From: Mesorhizobium sp. dw_380
GTDB lineage: Bacteria; Pseudomonadota; Alphaproteobacteria; Rhizobiales; Rhizobiaceae
Assembly: GCF_018588885.1 (NCBI RefSeq)
Contig: NZ_JAFFIW010000013.1
Coordinates: forward strand, 1-64,000
Reading direction: 5' to 3'
DNA length: 64,000 nt
Shown: in pieces, positions 1 through 8,534 of the stretch
Layout: each line of letters opens with the position of its first letter
Numbering within the stretch: position 1 is the stretch's first letter
Notes under the pieces: model-generated
Database searches by the model: none
What the model was told of the DNA's origin: nothing
Seen by the model: the letters and a program-made list of their open reading frames with translations, nothing else
Program-made: the position numbers and the translations under genes

Positions 1-416
1 GCCGCATCATCACCTTCGATGTCTATATCGATGAAACGGTGCAGTTCGGCGCTTTGCAGGTGACGCCGCGCGTCTGCTATTCACGGCCGCAGAACGAGGA
101 GCCGAAGACCGATTCTTTCGTCGAAGTCGACGAGATCACGCTCGACCGCAAGATCCGCCGCATCTTCACCGGCTGGATGTTTGCCGAAAGCCCTGGTCTC
201 AACGCTGTCGAACATGCCGTCTATGACGTCTGGCTGAAGGAATGCAAGCAGAAGTCCGATGTGCCGGCCCCCGGCGCCAGCAAGGCTGACGCAACCAAGG
301 CCGACGCTTCGGAGCCGGCCGCGACCAAGCCCACCGCTGCCAAGCCGAACGCTGCAGCCAGCCCCGATGTGGAACAATCCGACCCCACAGAACCCGACGC
401 CACCGACGCCAACTGA
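1..416 (+). CDS. DUF2155 domain protein, 5'-truncated by the window edge
   Basis: C-terminal part of a DUF2155 family protein; the start lies before the window and the reading frame is open from base 3. The visible part reads RIITFDVYIDETVQFGALQV and then a GWMFAESPGLNAVEHAVYD segment, the typical family core. The tail from about base 260 is a low-complexity Ala/Lys/Pro/Asp linker with repeated KADA/KPTA-like units. The family is exported in alphaproteobacteria and has no established function. It precedes aat and accBC, its usual neighbourhood in rhizobia, but on the opposite strand. Confidence 0.85.
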   Translation, partial: RIITFDVYIDETVQFGALQVTPRVCYSRPQNEEPKTDSFVEVDEITLDRKIRRIFTGWMFAESPGLNAVEHAVYDVWLKECKQKSDVPAPGASKADATKADASEPAATKPTAAKPNAAASPDVEQSDPTEPDATDAN

Positions 417-491
417 TCCCTGGGAACCGTTGCAGCCATCATGCGTTGGGCCACTGACGGCCGCCCCTCGATGCGCAGGGAGGATTTGCCG

Positions 492-875
492 ATGTCGGAC
501 AGTAAGCGGATCACGGCCAACAAGGAGGAACTTCTGGAACTCGAAAAAGGGTTCTGGACCGGCGACGCGGCATACTACGCGGCCAATGCCGACACTGAAT
601 GCCTAGTCGCTTTCCCGCAAATGGCACAGGCGATGGACAATGCCGATCTCGCCAAGACCGCGACCAAGCCCAACCGCTGGCGCGACCTGAAGATCGACCT
701 CAAGGGAATAATCGAACCGGGCAGCGACATCATCATGCTGACCTACGAGGCGCATGCGACGCGCGAGAATGGTGAACCCTATGCCGCGCTGGTCAGCACC
801 GGCTATGTCCATCGCGTCAACGGCTGGAAGATGATGTTCCATTCGCAGACGCCGATAGGGACTGAGGCCCAATAG
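492..875 (+). CDS. SnoaL/DUF4440-like NTF2-fold protein
   Basis: A 127-residue cytosolic protein with the look of the NTF2-like superfamily (SnoaL/DUF4440 type): an N-terminal helix with EELLELEKGFWTGDAAYYAA, then alternating strands ending YVHRVNGWKMMFHSQTP. Such proteins bind small ligands or are small enzymes; the substrate cannot be read here. I chose the ATG at 492 because AGGGAGG lies about 8 bases upstream; an in-frame ATG at 441 has no comparable site. It is convergent with aat, 10 bases away. Family assignment is from overall pattern only. Confidence 0.75.
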   Translation: MSDSKRITANKEELLELEKGFWTGDAAYYAANADTECLVAFPQMAQAMDNADLAKTATKPNRWRDLKIDLKGIIEPGSDIIMLTYEAHATRENGEPYAALVSTGYVHRVNGWKMMFHSQTPIGTEAQ

Positions 876-885
876 GGCTTGATTC

Positions 886-1503
886 CTAGGGAAAAAAGAC
901 CGCTTCGCCTTTCAGCGCGTCCGCCAGCATCTTCTCATATTTGCCCCGCGGCACGTCGACAGCCCCAAAGCGCTTGAGGTGCTCAGTGGTGAATTGCGTA
1001 TCAAGGAGAGCGAAGCCGCGCACCTTCAGGCGCTCGACGAGATGCACGAGGCAGATCTTCGACGCATCCTTCTCCTTGGAAAACATGCTTTCGCCGAAGA
1101 ACACCCGTCCGAGCGACACACCATAGAGGCCGCCGACCAGCCGGCCCTCGCGCCAGGCCTCGACAGAATGGCAATGGCCCATGCGGTGCAATTGCACATA
1201 GGCCTCGCGGATCGGTGCGTTGATCCAGGTCGAGCGGCGCTCCTCGCGCTTTTCGGCGCAGCCGTCGATCGTCGCCTCGAAATCGAAATCGAAACGGATG
1301 TCGAACAGGTTTTTGCGGATCGTCTTCCTCAGGCTTTTCGGCGTGTGGAAGCGGTCGAGCGGGATGATGCCTCGCGTCTCCGGCCGCACCCAGAACACCT
1401 CCGGGTCACCGGCACTTTCGGCCATCGGGAAGACGCCCGAGGCATAGGCCTTGAGCAGAAGGTCGGTGGGGATGCGATAGCCAGGCGCGTAAGGGCGGGT
1501 CAT
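886..1503 (-). CDS. aat: Leucyl/phenylalanyl-tRNA--protein transferase
   Basis: Transfers Leu or Phe from aminoacyl-tRNA to N-terminal Arg/Lys of proteins, marking them for ClpAP (N-end rule). At 205 residues it is a normal family length. Visible landmarks are the N-terminal [15 protein letters not shown], then [17 protein letters not shown], the central [20 protein letters not shown] with FFGESMFS, and [16 protein letters not shown] near the end. It is the last gene of the minus-strand run aroQ-accB-accC-aat, 12 bases after accC, a conserved rhizobial order. Cytosolic. Confidence 0.97.
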   Translation of the reverse strand: MTRPYAPGYRIPTDLLLKAYASGVFPMAESAGDPEVFWVRPETRGIIPLDRFHTPKSLRKTIRKNLFDIRFDFDFEATIDGCAEKREERRSTWINAPIREAYVQLHRMGHCHSVEAWREGRLVGGLYGVSLGRVFFGESMFSKEKDASKICLVHLVERLKVRGFALLDTQFTTEHLKRFGAVDVPRGKYEKMLADALKGEAVFFP

Positions 1504-1515
1504 CGCGTCCCCGGA

Positions 1516-2859
1516 CTACTCTTCCTTGGCCAGGTATTTTTCCAGCCAGTGGATGTCATAATCGCCATTGGCGATGTCGGCATTGCCGACCAGATCGCGA
1601 AACAGCGGCAGTGTCGTTTTGATGCCGTCGACAACGAACTCATCCAGCGCCCGGCGCAGCCGCATCATGCACTCGACGCGGTTGCGTCCATGCACGATCA
1701 GCTTGCCGATCAGGCTATCGTAATATGGCGGGATCTTATAGCCGGAATAGACGCCGGAATCGACACGGATACCGAGACCGCCCGGCGTGTGAAAATGCGT
1801 GATGGTGCCGGGCGAGGGCGTAAAGGTGCGCGGATCCTCGGCATTGATGCGGCACTCGATGGCGTGGCCATTGAACTTGATGTCTTCCTGCTTGACCGAA
1901 AGGCCGCCGCCGGAAGCGACGCGGATCTGCTCGTGCACCAGATCGATGCCGGTGATCGCTTCCGTCACCGGATGCTCGACCTGCAGGCGCGTGTTCATCT
2001 CGATGAAATAGAACTCGCCGTTCTCGTACAAGAACTCGATCGTGCCGGCACCCGAATAGCCGAGATCGGCAATGGCCTTGGCGCAGATGCCGCCGATGCG
2101 TGACCGCTCCTCGGCGTTGAGCGCCGGCGAATTGGCCTCTTCCCAGACCTTCTGGTGGCGCCGTTGCAGCGAGCAGTCGCGCTCGCCGAAATGCACGCCG
2201 CGGCCAAAGCCGTCGCCGAACACCTGCACCTCGATATGGCGCGGCTTCTGCAGGAACTTTTCGATATAGACGGCGTCGTCCCCGAACGCGGCGCCCGCTT
2301 CCGAGCGCGCTGTCTGCAGGGCGACCTCAAGATCGGCCTCGCTACGCGCGACCTTCATGCCGCGCCCACCACCGCCGGCCGATGCCTTGATGATCACGGG
2401 ATAGCCGATCTCGGCGGCGATCCGCTTGGCTTCCTTTTCCTCGGTCACCGCGCCGTCGGAACCGGGCACCACTGGGATGCCGAGCCGCTTGGCGGTGCGC
2501 TTGGCCTCGATCTTGTCGCCCATGATGCGGATATGGTCGCCGGTCGGGCCGATGAAGGTGATGTTGTGCGCGGCGAGGATGTCGGCGAACTTGGCGTTCT
2601 CCGACAGGAAGCCGTAGCCCGGATGCACGGCGTCGGCACCGGTGATCTCGCAGGCCGCGACAATCTGGTGGATGTTGAGATAGCTGTCGCGCGACGGCGG
2701 CGGGCCGATGCACACGCTCTCGTCGGCAAGCCGCACATGCATGGCGTCGGCGTCGGCGGTCGAATGCACCACCACCGTCTGGATGCCGAGTTCCTTGCAG
2801 GCGCGCAGCACCCGAAGCGCGATTTCGCCGCGATTGGCGATGAGGATCTTCTGGAACAT
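1516..2859 (-). CDS. accC: Acetyl-CoA carboxylase, biotin carboxylase subunit
   Basis: ATP-dependent carboxylation of biotin carried on AccB, the first half-reaction of acetyl-CoA carboxylase in fatty acid synthesis. The 447 residues match the family. Domains in order are the pre-ATP-grasp region ([20 protein letters not shown]), an ATP-grasp fold with the glycine-rich loop [12 protein letters not shown] near residue 160, the active-site stretch [16 protein letters not shown] near 290, and the biotin carboxylase C-terminal domain ([12 protein letters not shown]). It starts 10 bases after accB and is surely cotranscribed with it. Confidence 0.99.
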   Translation of the reverse strand: MFQKILIANRGEIALRVLRACKELGIQTVVVHSTADADAMHVRLADESVCIGPPPSRDSYLNIHQIVAACEITGADAVHPGYGFLSENAKFADILAAHNITFIGPTGDHIRIMGDKIEAKRTAKRLGIPVVPGSDGAVTEEKEAKRIAAEIGYPVIIKASAGGGGRGMKVARSEADLEVALQTARSEAGAAFGDDAVYIEKFLQKPRHIEVQVFGDGFGRGVHFGERDCSLQRRHQKVWEEANSPALNAEERSRIGGICAKAIADLGYSGAGTIEFLYENGEFYFIEMNTRLQVEHPVTEAITGIDLVHEQIRVASGGGLSVKQEDIKFNGHAIECRINAEDPRTFTPSPGTITHFHTPGGLGIRVDSGVYSGYKIPPYYDSLIGKLIVHGRNRVECMMRLRRALDEFVVDGIKTTLPLFRDLVGNADIANGDYDIHWLEKYLAKEE

Positions 2860-2869
2860 CCGGCCCGCT

Positions 2870-3331
2870 CTACTCGATCACGACGAGCGGCATGCCGTAT
2901 TCGACCGGCGTCGCATCCTCGAACAGGATCGCCGTCACGGTGCCGGCGCGCGGGGAGGGAATCTGGTTCATCGTCTTCATCGCTTCGATGATCAGCAGGG
3001 TCTGGCCTTCCTTGACCTTCTGGCCGATCTCGATGAACGGCTTGGCGTCGGGCGAGGGCGCCAGATAGGCGGTGCCGACCATAGGCGAAGCCACCGCGTT
3101 CTTCGACACGTCGGCCGCTGCCGGGGCGGATGCCGCCGCCGCCTGGGCGGCTGCCGCCGGCGCATAGGCCGGTTGCTGCGCCGCGATCGCATGCACCGCC
3201 GGTGCATGCCGCGACACGCGCACCTTCAGGTCACCCAGTTCAACCTCGATCTCGGTGAGGTTGGTGTCGTTCAGTATGCCCGCGAGATCGCGGATCAGCT
3301 GCTGGTCAACACCGTTCTTCTTTATCGACAT
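2870..3331 (-). CDS. accB: Acetyl-CoA carboxylase biotin carboxyl carrier protein
   Basis: Carries biotin between AccC and the carboxyltransferase. It has 153 residues: an N-terminal helical part, an Ala/Pro-rich flexible linker (about residues 43-75), then the lipoyl/biotinyl domain with the biotinylation motif EAMKTMNQI, modified Lys near residue 119. The second position after the Lys is Met in the usual EAMKMM; here it is Thr-Met, a common variant. I start at the ATG at 3331, preceded by AGAAGG, rather than an ATG 30 bases upstream, because the family begins MxIKK. Confidence 0.98.
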   Translation of the reverse strand: MSIKKNGVDQQLIRDLAGILNDTNLTEIEVELGDLKVRVSRHAPAVHAIAAQQPAYAPAAAAQAAAASAPAAADVSKNAVASPMVGTAYLAPSPDAKPFIEIGQKVKEGQTLLIIEAMKTMNQIPSPRAGTVTAILFEDATPVEYGMPLVVIE

Positions 3332-3357
3332 TTTCGAGCCTTCTGTTTGTTGGCCGG

Positions 3358-3792
3358 TCATAGGCGTGCGGCCAGCGCCTGCAGCGCCAGCGTATAGCCG
3401 AGCGGCCCAAAGCCACAGATCATGCCGACGGCGACCGGCGCGACCATGGAGACGTGGCGGAACGGTTCCCGCGCATGGATGTTGGAAAGATGAACTTCGG
3501 CGACCGGCAGCGGCGCGACCGAACGGATGGCGTCGTGGATCGCGATCGAGGTGTGGCTGTAGGCGCCTGGATTGATGACGATGCCGGCAGCCTTGTCGCC
3601 GGCTTCCTGGATCCAGTCGACAAGATCGCCCTCGTGGTTCGACTGGCGGAAGTCGATCTCGAGCCCGAGCGCCTTGCCGGCCTGCTTGCAGTCGTCGGCG
3701 ATGGCGGCGAGCGTCTTGCCGCCATAGATGCCCGGCTCACGCTTGCCAAGCGCGTTGAGATTGGGACCGTTCAGGACGAAAACCGTTTTCAA
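3358..3792 (-). CDS. aroQ: Type II 3-dehydroquinate dehydratase
   Basis: Converts 3-dehydroquinate to 3-dehydroshikimate in the shikimate pathway. At 144 residues it is typical of the dodecameric type II family. It shows the N-terminal [19 protein letters not shown] with the catalytic loop Arg and Tyr, the [17 protein letters not shown] segment with the catalytic His, and [17 protein letters not shown]. It is the first gene of aroQ-accB-accC-aat, with 26 bases before accB. Placing an aromatic amino acid gene ahead of accBC is common in alphaproteobacteria. Confidence 0.98.
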   Translation of the reverse strand: MKTVFVLNGPNLNALGKREPGIYGGKTLAAIADDCKQAGKALGLEIDFRQSNHEGDLVDWIQEAGDKAAGIVINPGAYSHTSIAIHDAIRSVAPLPVAEVHLSNIHAREPFRHVSMVAPVAVGMICGFGPLGYTLALQALAARL

Positions 3793-3937
3793 AAAAGTCG
3801 ACCTTTTCCGGCGCCGGTATCAAACCGGCGCGCTGGGCCTCTATACCGGGCATAGACGCCCGCGAAAAGAGCGCAAGTGCGATCTTTCACTGTCCACAAC
3901 AGGCCGAAATGCGCCCGTGAGGAAAAGCCCCGTCGGA

Positions 3938-4741
3938 TCAAAGCGCGGCTTTCGCCGCCTCGATCTTTTCGGCAAGCACGTCCTGCCCGAGCGCCCCGAA
4001 CACGACCTCATTGCCGACGACGTAGGACGGCGTTCCGGTGATCGCCAGCTTGTTGGCAAGATCATAGGTCTTGGAGAAGGCCTCGGGGATCGACGGATCC
4101 TTCATCTTCTCGCGCAGCGTCGCCTCGTCGGCGCCCAGCGAAAGCGCGATCTTGATCGCGGCCGCCTCGGTGGCGCGTCCCTGGCCACCGAGCAGCGCAT
4201 TGTGGAATTCGCCGTACTTTTCCGGCTTCATCAGATGGAAGGCCATCGAGACGACACTCGCCTTCTGCGAATCCGGGCCGAGGATCGGAAATTCCTTGAG
4301 CACGAAGCGCAGGTCCGGATCGGACTTGGTCAGCGCCCGCATGTCCTCGATGGCGCGTTTGCAGAAGCCGCAATTGTAGTCGTAGAACTCGACGATCGTC
4401 ACTTTGCCGTTGGGGTTGCCGACGACGCCGTCAAAGGCGGAGTTGAAGATCTGGTCCTTGGCGTTCTTGATGACGCCGAGATGGGCAATGCGCTGCTCTT
4501 CCTTCTGTTTGGCCTCGAGCGCGTCCTGCACTTCAAGCAGCACTTCCGGGTTCTTCAAGAGATAATCGCGGATGATGCCTTCGACCTCGGTGCGGTCGAT
4601 CTTGGTATCGGCCGCCGCCATCTGGACAGGCTGAGCGGTACCGGCCTTCGCAACCTGTGGGTTGCCGGCCACGAAACCGACAGCCAGCATGGCAAGGGCT
4701 ACAGCGATCCCCGTGGTGCCCAGCAGCAGTGCCTTTTTCAT
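3938..4741 (-). CDS. DsbA-family periplasmic thiol-disulfide oxidoreductase
   Basis: A 267-residue exported thioredoxin-fold protein. It has an N-terminal signal segment (KKALLLGTTGIAVALAMLAV), an N-terminal DUF-like helical extension with EVEGIIRDYLLKNPEVLLE, then FYDYNCGFCKRAIEDM with the CxxC redox pair, and the cis-Pro segment TGTPSYVVGNEVVFG. This extended architecture (ScsC/BdbD-like) is widespread in alphaproteobacteria; substrates are unknown. It lies 64 bases downstream of the M48 protease on the same strand, so both may act together on periplasmic protein quality. Confidence 0.93.
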   Translation of the reverse strand: MKKALLLGTTGIAVALAMLAVGFVAGNPQVAKAGTAQPVQMAAADTKIDRTEVEGIIRDYLLKNPEVLLEVQDALEAKQKEEQRIAHLGVIKNAKDQIFNSAFDGVVGNPNGKVTIVEFYDYNCGFCKRAIEDMRALTKSDPDLRFVLKEFPILGPDSQKASVVSMAFHLMKPEKYGEFHNALLGGQGRATEAAAIKIALSLGADEATLREKMKDPSIPEAFSKTYDLANKLAITGTPSYVVGNEVVFGALGQDVLAEKIEAAKAAL

Positions 4742-4805
4742 CGTTCTCGTTCCTTTTGCCTGTTTCCCGGTCCGGCTGTGTCGCAGCCCATGGCCGGGAG
4801 GTTCA

Positions 4806-6197
4806 CTAGATCTTGCCTGACGATTTGTAGTTTATGATATCCTGGGCGCGTATCCAGCGCGGCTCGCCGCGCTTCATCTGCTGCTGCGCCCGCATGGCGA
4901 AAATTTTCGCATCCTTGTAGCTGCCGGAATAGAAATGACCTTCGGCCGTGGCAAGTTCCGCGCCCGGTATGTCTCCCAATTCGCCGTAGGCCTGCGCCAG
5001 GTAGCGATACCCGACGGCATTCTCCTTGTCGCGGCTCAGACCATTGTTGATCTGCACGACAGCCTTCTTAAGCGAGTCAGGCGTGCCGACCGCCATCAGC
5101 GCCTGACCAAGCGAGACAGGAAGGAGGCCGGACCGCGCCGGATCGAGGCTGACCGCCTTGGCGTAGGCTTCGGCTGCATCGCCAGGCTTGTTCGCTTTCA
5201 TCAATATGTCGCCGCGCAGCTCCTGGAAGTAGGCATTCTTGGGCTGCGCTTTGATCAGGGCGTTGGTCTTGGCGAGCCCCGCGGCAATGTTGCCGTACAG
5301 GTAGGTCGACTGGGCATCGCCATACAGCGCGGCAAGGCTGCCCCGCATCTTCTGCATCAGCCGCGCCGCGGTGGCCTGACCTTCCATATAAACGGCAATC
5401 TTCACCCGCATCATGTCATGGCGCTGCTGCAACGCCGGCGGGTCGACCTTGTCGACATTGGGGCTCTGCTTGACCAGCACTTCGAGATTGGCGATGCGCT
5501 CCTGCGGCATCGGATGGCTGATCCGATAGGGATCGACCTGCGTGCCGGACAGGGACAGCGCGCTTTGGAAACGGGCGAAAGTCTTCAGCATGCCCATGCC
5601 GGACTGGCCGGTGGCATTGAGATAGGTGATCGCCGAGCGGTCGGCGGTCGTCTCTTCGGTGCGCTGATAGGCAAGGATGCTGCGCTGTGCCATCTCGCCG
5701 CCACCGGCGGCCACGCCCATGCCGGCGCCGGCAAGGCCGCGGCTGTTGGTGGTCGCACCGGCAACGATCGCGCCGGCGCCAAGCAAAGTGGCGATGACGG
5801 CCATCGTCTTGGCGCGCTCGAGCTGCTCGCGCAGTTTCTGCTGGTGGCCGCCGGCGATATGGCCGGCCTCGTGCGCGATGACGCCGATGATCTCGTTGGG
5901 CGTCTCGGCCGTCATCAGCGCGCCGGTGTTGATGAACAGCCGGCGCCCGGTGACGAAAGCGTTGAAGCTGGAATCGTTGACCAGCACGATGTCGATGCCG
6001 TCATTCGCCAGCCCTGCCGCCTTGAAGATCGGCCGCGCGTAGTCGCGCACCAGAGCTTCGATCTCGGCATCGCGTATGACCGGCACGTTTTGGGCAAAGG
6101 CGGTGACCGAACTCGCCACGGCAACCGCGAAGCCAAGCGCAAGCGTCGTGAAGACGCGCGCAACCTGGGCTATCGTCGATCTGGGTCGGCTCAACAT
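4806..6197 (-). CDS. M48 family periplasmic metalloprotease with TPR tail (BepA-like)
   Basis: Zinc metalloprotease of 463 residues with a signal peptide (TLALGFAVAVASSVTAFAQ). The catalytic HExxH appears as VIAHEAGHIAGGH with the downstream Glu in TEETTADRSAI; the C-terminal half is built of TPR-like helices (AAEAYAKAVSLDPARSG). This matches BepA/YfgC-type proteins that help assemble or degrade outer-membrane proteins. It is upstream of the DsbA-like gene and divergent from the aminotransferase gene. The exact role is inferred from the architecture, not shown by the sequence. Confidence 0.93.
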   Translation of the reverse strand: MLSRPRSTIAQVARVFTTLALGFAVAVASSVTAFAQNVPVIRDAEIEALVRDYARPIFKAAGLANDGIDIVLVNDSSFNAFVTGRRLFINTGALMTAETPNEIIGVIAHEAGHIAGGHQQKLREQLERAKTMAVIATLLGAGAIVAGATTNSRGLAGAGMGVAAGGGEMAQRSILAYQRTEETTADRSAITYLNATGQSGMGMLKTFARFQSALSLSGTQVDPYRISHPMPQERIANLEVLVKQSPNVDKVDPPALQQRHDMMRVKIAVYMEGQATAARLMQKMRGSLAALYGDAQSTYLYGNIAAGLAKTNALIKAQPKNAYFQELRGDILMKANKPGDAAEAYAKAVSLDPARSGLLPVSLGQALMAVGTPDSLKKAVVQINNGLSRDKENAVGYRYLAQAYGELGDIPGAELATAEGHFYSGSYKDAKIFAMRAQQQMKRGEPRWIRAQDIINYKSSGKI

Positions 6198-6345
6198 GAT
6201 GGGTCCACTGGTAGACGAGCGGGCGAAAGATGAAAAGTCGGCACAGGAAAAACTTCCTCAACTTGTGATCCTCACATCAATCGGGCATTTGTGCGGCGCA
6301 TGCACCAAGGGCACGGGCGTGCTCAACTGTTGGGATAAGGATAAA

Positions 6346-7494
6346 ATGGTCGTTTCGCTCTCACGCCGTGGCAATGTCGAGCCGTTCCACGCTATGGATG
6401 TGCTGGCCGAAGCCAACCGGCTGAAGGCCCAGGGCGTGCCGGTGATCTCCATGGCGGTCGGCCAGCCGTCCGATCCGGCGCCCGCACGGGTCCGCGCCGC
6501 CGCGGCCAAAGCACTGGAGCATGGCCGCATTGGCTACACCGATACGCTGGGGCTGGCGGATTTGCGCAAGGCTATCGCCGCGCACTACGCGGATCATTAT
6601 GGGCTTGAAGTCGAGCCCGGGCGGATCGCGGTGACCACGGGATCCTCGGCTGCCTTCAATCTCGCTTTCCTGGCGATGTTCGACCCAGGCGACCGCGTTG
6701 CCATCGCCGCGCCCGGCTACCCGGCCTATCGCAACATCATGACGGCGCTCGGCATCGATGTGGTCGAGATCGAACTCGGCGACGCGGCTTACCTGCATGC
6801 CGGACATCTGGAGGCGGCGCATCGCGAGAAGCCGCTGAAAGGTGTTCTTTTCGCAAGCCCGGCCAATCCGACCGGCGCGGTCATACCAGCCGATGAACTG
6901 TCGGTGCTGGTCAATACGGCGGAGACGCTCGGCATCGCCGTGATTTCCGACGAGATCTACCACCGGCTGGCCTATGGCGCTCCCGACACCACGGCACTCG
7001 CCTTCGGGAGCAGCGTGACGGTGATCAATTCCTTCTCGAAATACTACTGCATGACGGGCTGGCGCATCGGCTGGATGGTGCTGCCGGAAGAGTTGGTGCG
7101 ACCGATCGAGCGCATCGCCCAGAGCCTCTATATCTCACCGCCGGAGCTGTCGCAGATCGCCGCGATCGAAGCCTTTGACGCCACCGAAGAGCTGGAAGTT
7201 GTGAAGGGCCGCTACGCCTGGAATCGCGAGCTTTTGATGAAACGTCTGCCGGAACTCGGCTTCCCGCTTGCCGCGCCCATGGATGGCGCCTTCTACGCCT
7301 TTTGCGATGTCACCCGGCACACCAATGACAGCATGGCCTTTGCGCGCAGGATGCTGGCCGAAGCCCATGTGGCGGCGACGCCCGGCCGCGACTTCGACAC
7401 CCAGGCCGGGCACCGCACGATGCGGTTTTCATACGCCGGCAGCCACGACGACATGGTCGAGGCGATAGCGCGCATCGAACGCTGGTTGAGGTAG
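6346..7494 (+). CDS. PLP-dependent class I/II aminotransferase
   Basis: Aspartate-aminotransferase-superfamily (fold type I) enzyme of 382 residues. It shows [17 protein letters not shown] near the N-terminus, [12 protein letters not shown], the [11 protein letters not shown] motif with [10 protein letters not shown], and [15 protein letters not shown] carrying the PLP-binding Lys. The C-terminal Arg that binds the substrate carboxylate is in HRTMRFSYA. The amino acid specificity cannot be read. The start at 6346 has AAGGAT upstream and begins just before the conserved domain; longer in-frame starts run into the divergent promoter region. It ends 4 bases before glsA, and its last codons hold the glutaminase ribosome site. 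Confidence 0.93.
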   Translation: MVVSLSRRGNVEPFHAMDVLAEANRLKAQGVPVISMAVGQPSDPAPARVRAAAAKALEHGRIGYTDTLGLADLRKAIAAHYADHYGLEVEPGRIAVTTGSSAAFNLAFLAMFDPGDRVAIAAPGYPAYRNIMTALGIDVVEIELGDAAYLHAGHLEAAHREKPLKGVLFASPANPTGAVIPADELSVLVNTAETLGIAVISDEIYHRLAYGAPDTTALAFGSSVTVINSFSKYYCMTGWRIGWMVLPEELVRPIERIAQSLYISPPELSQIAAIEAFDATEELEVVKGRYAWNRELLMKRLPELGFPLAAPMDGAFYAFCDVTRHTNDSMAFARRMLAEAHVAATPGRDFDTQAGHRTMRFSYAGSHDDMVEAIARIERWLR

Positions 7495-7498
7495 CATC

Positions 7499-8428
7499 AT
7501 GCCGGAACTCGAACAGGCGCTGGCCGAAGTTGCGGCCGAAATGGCCGAGCGCACCGATCGCGGTGATGTCGCGACCTACATTCCTCAACTGGGCAAGGTC
7601 GATCCAAGGAAATTCGGCATCGCCGCCGTCACCAATGACGGCCGCGCGCTGATGGCCGGCGATGCCGATCAGCCCTTCTCCATCCAGAGCATCTCGAAGG
7701 TGTTCACCTTGACCCTGGCGCTCGGCAATGTCGGCGATGCGCTGTGGCAAAGGGTTGGGCGCGAGCCGTCGGGCAATCCGTTCAATTCGATCGTGCAGCT
7801 CGAGCATGAGAACGGCATTCCGCGCAATCCCTTCATCAATGCCGGCGCCATCGTCATTTCCGATATCCTGCTTGCCGGCCACCAGCCGCGCGAGGCGATC
7901 GGCGAGATCCTGCGCTTCATCCAGTTCCTGGCCGACGACGAGACAATTATCATCGACCGCGAGGTGGCGGCGTCCGAGCGCGCCACCGGCTATCGCAACT
8001 TCGCGCTGGCCAATTACATGAAATCATTCGGCAATCTTCATCATGCGCCGGAGCTGGCGCTTGGCGTCTACTTCCACCATTGCGCCATCGCCATGAATTG
8101 CCGGCAACTGGCGATGGCGGGCCGCTTCCTTGCCAATGGCGGCAAGAACCCGGCGACCGGACATTCCGTGGTGTCGGCGGAGCGGGCGCGCCGCATCGGC
8201 GCCATGATGCTGACCTGCGGCCACTATGACGGCTCGGGCGATTTCGCCTTCCGCGTCGGCATTCCCGGCAAGAGCGGCGTCGGCGGCGGTATATTGGGCA
8301 TCGTGCCGGGCGTCGCGTCGCTTGCCGTCTGGTCGCCCGGTCTCAACGCCAACGGCAATTCCAAGCTAGGTTCGATCGCACTGGAAAAGCTCGCCAGGAT
8401 GATGAACTGGTCGATTTTCGCGCCATAG
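7499..8428 (+). CDS. glsA: Glutaminase A
   Basis: Hydrolyses L-glutamine to glutamate and ammonia. The 309 residues match the bacterial serine-dependent glutaminase family (beta-lactamase-like fold). The active-site SxxK is in [18 protein letters not shown]; other family landmarks are [41 protein letters not shown] near the C-terminus and a conserved YHHCAI-like segment ([10 protein letters not shown]). It follows the aminotransferase by 4 bases, so the two are probably translated from one message; GAGGTAG at the preceding stop is a likely ribosome site. Confidence 0.97.
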   Translation: MPELEQALAEVAAEMAERTDRGDVATYIPQLGKVDPRKFGIAAVTNDGRALMAGDADQPFSIQSISKVFTLTLALGNVGDALWQRVGREPSGNPFNSIVQLEHENGIPRNPFINAGAIVISDILLAGHQPREAIGEILRFIQFLADDETIIIDREVAASERATGYRNFALANYMKSFGNLHHAPELALGVYFHHCAIAMNCRQLAMAGRFLANGGKNPATGHSVVSAERARRIGAMMLTCGHYDGSGDFAFRVGIPGKSGVGGGILGIVPGVASLAVWSPGLNANGNSKLGSIALEKLARMMNWSIFAP

Positions 8429-8462
8429 CATTTCCCGCCCTGTCGGAAAGCTGGGTATGAAA

Positions 8463-8502
8463 AATCCCGCGCCGTCTTTCAGGACAGCGCGGGATTCTTT
8501 TT
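8463..8502 (+). terminator. Intrinsic terminator after glsA
   Basis: AATCCCGCGC and GCGCGGGATT form a 10-bp perfect stem around a 14-base loop, followed by CTTTTT. It lies between the convergent glsA and rne genes and may serve both strands, since A-runs precede it on the other side. Confidence 0.85.
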
Positions 8503-8534
8503 GTCAGGAAATCAGTTCAACTAGCCGAAAAGGC